Shown here: one piece after another, positions 57,972-64,000 of the stretch | How positions within the stretch are numbered: the stretch's first letter is position 1 | How the letters are laid out: every line of letters starts with the position of its first letter | From: Promerops cafer | Taxonomy: Eukaryota > Chordata > Aves > Passeriformes > Nectariniidae | Length of the DNA: 64,000 bases | Direction: 5' to 3' | Assembly (NCBI GenBank): GCA_013398275.1 | Contig: VZSE01002187.1 | Coordinates: 345,741 to 409,740 of the forward strand | Translations under genes and position numbers: made by a program | The notes under the pieces: model-generated | The model's database searches: none | What the model was told of the DNA's origin: nothing | The model's input: the letters and a program-made list of their open reading frames with translations, nothing else

Positions 57972-59661
57972 TCACAGCCAGATCTCATCACTGCTCATGC
58001 TGGGCACTTTGTAGATGCACCCGGACACTGGGAGCTGGACAAAACCTGCAGGACAAAGAACTCATTGCCTGTTGGGGCAGCCACAGAGCTCCATCTCCAA
58101 CAACACTCCTTTTGGGGCTGCTTGCCCACCTGCTCCCCTTACCAAGCTTGCTGAGGACCAGGGAGTTCTCCAGTCCCAGCAGGGCACTCTCTTCTCCCCT
58201 AGCACTGGCTCCTGCATCCTTGGGGGAAGCTGCAGGGAAGCAAAGGGATGAGAGCCAGGACATCTGTCCCTCCCCCAGGCAGGACCTGGGCCCCCACGTC
58301 TCGCTGCACTGGCACATCAGGGTTTTACCTCCATCTTCCTGTGCAAGGTCACCGAGGCGCAGGTTGGGTGGCAGGGACTGGGTCTGGCGGGGCAGACGTG
58401 TGCCCTGGGGCTGTGGGGGCTCAGAGCTGCTGCAGTGGGAGCATTGGCTGGGTGGGCTGCTCTCTCCTGCTTGCCCCGGACCTCGCACAAGCTTGGGCAA
58501 GTGGCATGCCAGGAAGGCAGCACAGGAGCCCAGGCTGAGCAGGGCAGCTAGGGCCAAGGCTGCTCCAATGGCAACACCCAGGACAGGCAGCTCCACACGG
58601 GCATCCAGCAGACCTGCACCGGCAGTGCAGACCCCTGAGCACCCTTCCACGGGGCCATTGCACCATGCCCACCCCTCAACAGTTACCTGTGGGCACGAGG
58701 GAGGCAGCAGTGATGCCCACACTGTTGGCTGCGCTGACGGAGAGGTTTCCAGCTGTGCACCTGAGATGGATGTGGAGCGAGTGGTTGGCCAGCCCTGGGT
58801 AGCTCGTGGCACTCAGGAGGAGAAACTTGGAGGCGTTGGCCATCACATGCCCATCCTGGTCCACCCAGGTGATGCTGGCAGGTGGGCTGGCTTGCACCAG
58901 CACAAAGAGCACCAGGAGAAGGCCAGTGCCCTCAACCTGCTTGTAGCGGGTGCCTTCCTGCAGGATCTCCAGCTTATCTGGGTAAAAAACAGGCAGTGAG
59001 ATGGGCAGGAGGGACGGGGACAACACAGCTAGGAGCAGGATTTGTCTCGCCTGGGTCCAGGAGCGCTTGTCTACCTCGTTTGCTGAGGACTGACAAGATA
59101 CTGCCCTGCTATGGCTGTGATGGATGTGGGTTATGCCCGAGCCCCACGTGCCCTCCCCACATCCCGGTCTGGAGCAGGCCGGCGCCGCGGACCTTACACT
59201 GCACATTGAGAAGGATGGAGGTGTTGTAGGTCTCACTGGAGGTCGGGATGGTCAGGGAGCAGTTGAGCTGGTGGTCGGAGCGCTGGCCGGTGAGGGTGAG
59301 GATGCCGGCAGTGTCCGCAGTCGAGAGGTTGACTTCCTGTTTCTGACCGTTGAGGTACCAGGCCAGTGTGGCACCGGGGACTGGCCAGGGAACCCGGCAG
59401 GTGAAGAGAGGACTCTCCCCTTCCCGCAGGGTGCACACTGCTCGCGGCTGCCCATCAGTGGTGGGGTCCAGTTCCTCCAGAGCTGCCAGAGAGCCCACCG
59501 CACATCAGAGCTGCGGCAGGGGTTCTGCTCCGGGAGTCATGCACCGGACCGCACCACAGCCCCACCACAGCCTCACCTGCCAAGCAGAGCGCCAGGAGGC
59601 TGAGCAGCAGGAGCAGCAGGAGGGCAAGGGCAGCCCCCGGCCAGCCCCTGGGACACCCCAT
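57972..59661 (-). CDS. TMEM25: Transmembrane protein 25, Ig-like single-pass membrane protein
   Basis: Immunoglobulin-superfamily membrane protein; in mammals it is reported in neurons and linked to NMDA-receptor turnover. Exons: 59577-59661, 59198-59482, 58687-58977, 58329-58613, 58143-58229 and 57972-58045. They join to 1107 nt, or 368 aa (human 366). Layout: signal peptide (MGCPRGWPGAALALLLLLLL); first Ig-like domain with the FTCRVPWPVPGATLAWYLNG Cys-Trp pattern and LNCSLTIPT; second Ig-like domain (ASPPASITWVDQDGHVMANA) with N-glycosylation sequons; a TM helix (about VAIGAALALAALLSLGSCAA); and a cytosolic tail with SLPPNLRLGDLAQE and the conserved end VPSMSSDEIWL. The ORF begins at the ATG at 59661; the same exon starts at 59683 after a CTCTCCTAG acceptor, so an upstream non-coding exon is expected. 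Confidence 0.96.
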
Positions 59662-59789
59662 GTTATATCAGCCGTGCTCAGCGCTAGGAGAGAGGCAGCT
59701 AGAGCAGGGACACGGGGGCGTCTACCACGCTGGGCCCCGGTGTTCCAGCACACAGCAGGGTCGGAGGATGTGGCCCAGCTGCACCTTAC

Positions 59790-60060
59790 CTGCAGCATTG
59801 CTGCTGCTGTGTCCAGCCCAGTCTGCAGTGCGGCTCTGCGCCTGGGCCCCGGCACGCAGGGCAGTGCATGCGGCGCGGGGGCGGGCCCCAGCACAGCTGC
59901 GAGCATTCGTCCCTCTCGCCGGGCCCCCGTCGCCGCCGTCCCCGAGCGGGATTGCTGCGCGCAGCCGCGGGGTCAGTCCTGCCGCTTGCGAGAGCGGCCG
60001 GAGACTGCCCAGCCAGCCCTGGGTATGCGCGTCCCCGTGCCTCCGATCTCCCCTCTTCAA
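59790..60060 (-). promoter_or_regulatory. TMEM25 promoter and non-coding exon 1 (candidate)
   Basis: A GC-rich block with a GC box (GGGGGCGGGCCC near 59877-59888) ending in a strong minus-strand donor (CTGCAG followed by GTAAGG at 59790/59789). Splicing to 59683 places the TMEM25 start 22 bases into exon 2. The exon carries upstream ATGs. Confidence 0.55.
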
Positions 60061-60390
60061 AGAAGAGGGCCCAGACTTGCACCCACCGGGCCACCCATCT
60101 CACCGGGGCTGTGCACGCTTGGGAATCAATCACACCACAATGCCTGCAATGTCACAAGCAGAGCCCAGGTGCTGGGAACAGAGGGAGGTTTATTCGGGGT
60201 GGAGCAGAGCGAGACAAGCACAGCCAGGTGCTTTGGTACTTTCCAGTCCCTGGCTGTTAGCCAGGAGGAGGAACGGGACCTCTGGCACCTGAAGTGGACT
60301 TTTCTGGCCACCAGGACATGTCTGCCCGGGCCAGCTCAGGAGCACGGCTCTACCCAGCCCACTCGCTGCCCGGCCCATCTCCTGCCCGTC
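60061..60390 (-). other. TTC36 3' UTR and spacer to TMEM25
   Basis: The TTC36 stop at 60391 is followed on the minus strand by about 200 bases to an AATAAA at 60194-60189; the rest leads into the TMEM25 promoter block. Nothing else recognised. Confidence 0.6.
60189..60194 (-). terminator. TTC36 poly(A) signal
   Basis: TTTATT on the plus strand reads AATAAA on the minus strand, about 200 bases after the TTC36 stop. Confidence 0.65.
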
Positions 60391-61271
60391 TCAGTCGCTT
60401 CCAGTGCCATCGGGGTTGCGCAGCCGGCCGAGCATGTCGCAGAGCATCTGGTTGCAGAGCGCAGAGTAGGGGTTGAGAAGCACGAGCTGCCGTCGGGCGA
60501 AGGCGCTGCCCAAGCGCGCTGCGCGCTCCAAGTCCCGCCGGGCGTCCTCGTGCCGCGCCTGCAGCCGGTGGATGAGGCCGCGCTGCACGAAGCTCTGGCA
60601 GGCGGCGCGCCCGCAGCCGCGGCTCAGGCGTATGGCAGCGTCCAGGTCCTGCAGGGCACCTGGCAACGAGGGGAGGCATCGGTAGGGGCTGGGGGTACCA
60701 GGAGACCACCCGTACCCGCGCTGCTCACCTGCCACGTCCCCGCGCAGGCGTAGGGCTTGGGCCCGGTTATTGTAGCCCGAGGCGCGCTCTGGCAGCAGGC
60801 GAATGGCCTCACTGAACCGCTCCAGGGCCGTGCTTATGTCTCCCGACTCAGCCGCAGAAACCCCCTGCAGCTCCAGCTCCCGCACTTGATCCAGCAGCTC
60901 CAGTGGAAAAGCTTCCACTATTACGGTGTAAACGGGAGACCTTGACTGGCAAGTGGAGGCACCAGGACGACCCACGGGGCCCAGTCCCACTGCCACCCTA
61001 CACTCCCTGTCCAGGAAGGGAACAGACACAGGGCAGGGTGCTCATGTCCAGCCTCAAGCAGGCACTGCTCCCAGCCTGCAGCGCCTCCTTCCCTGCCCAC
61101 CTGCTTGCCCCATGGAGACTCTGCTGGCAATTCCAGCAAGAACCTGGCACAGCATCGCTCACCTTCGTCCTGGACATCGTCCTCCTCCTCATCCAACCCT
61201 GGGATATCCCCAAAAGGGGTGCTGGGGTTAAAGATGGTCTGCAGGACGGCCCTGTCGTTTGCCGTGGCCAT
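60391..61271 (-). CDS. TTC36: Tetratricopeptide repeat protein 36 (HSP70-binding TPR protein)
   Basis: Small TPR protein, also called HBP21; it binds HSP70 and in mammals is expressed mainly in liver and kidney. Three exons: 61163-61271, 60729-60911 and 60391-60659, giving 561 nt, or 186 aa (human 189), with both junctions in frame. Signatures: the N-terminus ATANDRAVLQTIFNPSTPFG with an acidic stretch (LDEEEDDVQDE), TPR helices (LELQGVSAAESGDISTALER, LLPERASGYNNRAQALRLRG, SFVQRGLIHRLQARHEDARR) and the family end RRQLVLLNPYSALCNQMLCD. The exon 2 acceptor is an AAG after a weak pyrimidine tract, so that border is the least certain. It lies tandem with TMEM25 and KMT2A, the same neighbours as in mammals. 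Confidence 0.95.
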
Positions 61272-61576
61272 GCTGCTGTGTCACCGAGGCCTGTGACAAG
61301 GCTGCAGGCACAAGCAGGCTGCCACAGCCCGGTTAATGTTCACCCTGCCTCGTCCTACGGCAGCCTGGGCGTGAGGCCCCACCGCCTGGCCAGTGCCCCC
61401 AGCAGCAGCCCAAGGTGACCTGCACACTGGAGCCGAGGGCTCCTCACTGAACACCCGGTGCAGTCCTTGGTGCTGGCCAGGGGCTCCCATGCCTTGTGAG
61501 TGTCCTGGAGAAGTAGCAGCTCCTCAGTTCTCATGAAGAAATGGAGAGAGCCCTCTGCAGCAATAAACTTGACATG
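61272..61576 (-). other. TTC36 upstream region
   Basis: About 300 bases between the TTC36 start codon and the first poly(A) signals of the next minus-strand transcript. It must contain the TTC36 promoter and 5' UTR, but it is less GC-rich than the other promoters here and I see no clear TATA box. Confidence 0.45.
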
Positions 61577-61582
61577 TTTATT
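61577..61582 (-). terminator. Candidate KMT2A poly(A) signal
   Basis: TTTATT on the plus strand reads AATAAA on the minus strand, in an AT-rich block. A second copy is at about 61675-61680. Confidence 0.45.
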
Positions 61583-64000
61583 AATTAAACTATCACTTAA
61601 ATAAAAAAAAGTGCATAGAAAATAAACATGTTTAAAAACTCCTTTTTTGTTTTTTTTTACAACTATGTACACTTTTTATTTTTACATTCAGTCTTTTGCA
61701 GAGCTTTCAGCAATTTTTTAAACTATTAAAGTATTTCCTTCTTCCCTGTCGCAGGGAGTTAACACTGATGTACTTTAGACACGTTTCCTCTTTTTAAAAA
61801 AAAAAAACAAAAAACCAAAACCAAAAAACCCAAAGAAATAAACAACCAGTAGATTGGAAGAACACAAGAAAAAAAAGGTTTTGTTATACATGATAAGTTG
61901 TCAAGAAATGTATTTCTAGAACATAACCTTGCCTTTGCAGAGCTTTTTTTTTTTTCTTTTTTTTTTTTTTGAAACAATTATTCACCTACCTGTAGTTACT
62001 AAAGAGACTGTAAGTTCAATAAAAGAAACACCACAAGTATAGTTCTCGGCTGATAGACGAAGCTACTGTACCTTGTTAAAAAGATACCAGGAAAGCACAG
62101 AGCACATTTTTCCCTATATGTAGGTGGTACCCCAACATTCATAACCAAAATGAGAGGAAGGAAAGGAAGAAACCAAGTTGTACAAGTACTGACTGTAACA
62201 AGAAGGGCCAGGAAAGGCCAAACCACCCGTTCCCAGCTTCTGGCCCTGGCTGCCAGTGGGGAATGAGCAGCAAGGCTTTCCTGGAGCCGTGAGCAACTGT
62301 AACACAATCCTTATCTATAGTGTTAAAGAGAATTAAAAGCCATGAACCGATACTGAACTAGGCTTCATTACACGGTGCATTACTATATTAGTTCCTATAT
62401 ATATTGTATTTATAGTTATAAAAAAATTTGCAAGTGTCGAGAGTGGACCAGTGTATGGGTGAATGGCATGATTCTGCACAGACTGTCCTGCTGAAGAACT
62501 TGGTATTGCTTTGAAATGAAAGAAAACCAGAAAGAAAAGATACCCAGCCCTTTGCAATGACCCGCTTCTCCTTTAAAAAAAACATGTCGGTTTGTACAAA
62601 AAAAACCCAAAAACGTCCTAAGGTTCCTTTTTTAGTATTTTCAGATACCATGATCTGCGTCAGTCCTTATAAAATATACATTCATACACGGGGAGCTGGG
62701 TGCTCCTGGCCAGCCCGGGCTGAGGGTGGGCCGGCTCAGCTGCCTTGGTTGCCCCAGCCCTGCTGCCACTTGCCCCACGGGCTCGGGCTGGCCACGGCGG
62801 GTGCAGCTCCCTGGGGTACAGACAGTTTCACTGGCCACAGCGGCTCCTGCCGAGGCAGCCGCAACGGGAATAGCAGCAAAGCGGGCAGCCCGCTGGCTCG
62901 GCTGTCCCGGCGGGAGGAGGCTGCCTGGCACCTGGATCCTGGGGGACTCCCGAGGCACAGCGCTCCCCTCGACCCTCCTTCCCACTTCTCCCCGCGTGGG
63001 GTGGCTCTGGCCAGCGCTTCCCAGCGGAACCTCCTCCTGCAGCCAGGAAATCGGGAGGCGGCAGCAGCGCGGGGGTGAGAAAGCGTAGCTGAGCCCTGGG
63101 ATAAATTCAGGGGCTTTGCCACTGCGAGGGCTGTGCCCCCGCCCCGCCTCAGAAACGGAAGGAAAAGGGCCAAGAGCAGCTGCGCCCGGGGCCGCGGGGC
63201 CCAGAACCCCTGCGTGGGCACTCTCTGGGCTCCTCAAAGTATGTGCGTTCCCAAACTGTCAGTGCATCAAATCATCTCAGTAACAAATGCAGCGTCAATG
63301 TGACTTTGCTTTCAACAGTTACCAACAAATTATCCTCACACAGTGCAATAACAAAAGCAAATCGGCAGGTTCCGAACCTCCGAGCGCTGCTTTTCCTTCT
63401 CAGGGCAGAGGAAGAAGTCTCAAGACCAGAGAGGTGCGGATGGGGGACGCCCCTCTGGGGAGCCAGCAGGCACTCCCAGTCCCTTCCCCACCAACTGCCA
63501 GCGCCGGTTCAGAGCAGCCCTCGGATACATCAGCTCCGGGAAGAGTGGCTCCTGTAACGACTGCAACCTAACACTAGGAAAGCTCAGAAAAGCGAGGGCG
63601 CTTTCTGCTTTCCCTCCTGCACAGAAAAACCCATCCGCCTTTGAAGGACAGACTGTGGCAGGAGGTGTGTGTCTCAGACTGCCCTCCCAGCAAAGAGGGA
63701 TTGAGAGTCAGGTCTCATCCTGCCTTGCTTTTCCTTTTTAAACCCTTGCAGGATACCAGCACAGGCAAGTCAGAATCAAACTTCCTGCCCAAGTCACACA
63801 CTGTCCTCCCACAGAGCCAAACTCATACCATGCTGGGTAGCCCGCCCTCCTGCCCTCATCCTTATGGGCAAATACAGTTTAAGGTCCAGTCAACCCTCCC
63901 GGAGACAGTTACTGAAGTCAAAAAGGCAGAACAAGAGTAGAAAACAAAACTAAAGCAACCCCCCCACTGGAGAAAGGCTCAGACTGTGTCCAGCCAGGTA
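61577..64000 (-). other. KMT2A: Probable 3' UTR of KMT2A (MLL1)
   Basis: No coding sequence of any known family is visible from here to the right edge. On the minus strand, AATAAA occurs at 61582-61577 and about 61680, followed upstream by long U-rich runs (61797-61850 and 61940-61973, read as the complement), typical of a vertebrate 3' UTR. In the conserved human order the gene next to TTC36, on the same strand, is KMT2A, whose 3' UTR is several kilobases long. The assignment rests on synteny only; no KMT2A codons are in the window. Confidence 0.5.

Noticed and set aside
57761..58999. 412-codon plus-strand open frame
   Set aside because: Antisense to four TMEM25 exons with good splice sites; no recognisable domains.
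59350..60753. 467-codon plus-strand open frame
   Set aside because: It runs antisense across TMEM25 exons, the spacer and TTC36. High GC makes stop codons rare; the minus-strand genes explain the sequence.
61562..61604. Plus-strand AATAAA hexamers near 61562 and 61598
   Set aside because: No plus-strand gene ends here; the block is generally A/T-rich and the minus-strand signals fit the gene order better.

Overview
This is nuclear DNA from a vertebrate, most likely a bird. It carries a dense run of nine conserved, intron-containing genes plus what looks like the 3' UTR of a tenth. All of them belong to the set found on human chromosome 11q23.3. Introns are short, intergenic spaces are very small, many first exons lie in GC-rich islands, and three of the four long N gaps sit exactly on such islands. 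This is typical of an avian microchromosome in a short-read assembly. A bird is favoured over a crocodile or turtle by compactness alone, so the clade is an inference and the species is unknown. There are no bacterial genes, CRISPR arrays, rRNA or tRNA genes, and no recognisable intact transposon.

Layout from left to right: RPS25 (-, only coding exon 2 at the left edge); TRAPPC4 (+, 338-1683); SLC37A4 (-, 3474-10018); HYOU1 (-, 11195-23503); PHLDB1 (-, 24523-40565, with non-coding first exons reaching about 45050); ARCN1 (-, 46569-53277); IFT46 (+, 53566-57093, start codon lost in a gap); TMEM25 (-, 57972-59661); TTC36 (-, 60391-61271); and, from about 61577 to the right edge, probably the 3' UTR of KMT2A (-). 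RPS25/TRAPPC4 and ARCN1/IFT46 are head-to-head pairs sharing a GC-rich promoter. TRAPPC4/SLC37A4 and IFT46/TMEM25 are tail-to-tail. The remaining neighbours are tandem, with the poly(A) signal of one gene often within about 50 to 250 bases of the next promoter.

Exon structures were worked out by hand from splice sites, reading frame and recalled vertebrate homologues. They give clean frames: TRAPPC4 219 aa, SLC37A4 429 aa, HYOU1 994 aa, ARCN1 509 aa, TMEM25 368 aa, TTC36 186 aa, and PHLDB1 up to 1464 aa if every candidate exon is used. Several products act in the secretory pathway: TRAPPC4 in ER-to-Golgi tethering, ARCN1 in COPI coat, HYOU1 as an ER chaperone and SLC37A4 as an ER transporter. 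This is shared location rather than an operon-like unit. IFT46 is ciliary, PHLDB1 is a cortical PH-domain adaptor, TMEM25 is an Ig-like membrane protein and TTC36 is a TPR protein.

I found no wholly new biological system. The points most worth a second look are: a set of extra in-frame PHLDB1 exons that all join at a Glu codon; the direct PHLDB1-HYOU1 junction, which differs from the human order; poly(A) signals abutting downstream promoters; candidate internal PHLDB1 promoters; and a triple NAG acceptor in IFT46.
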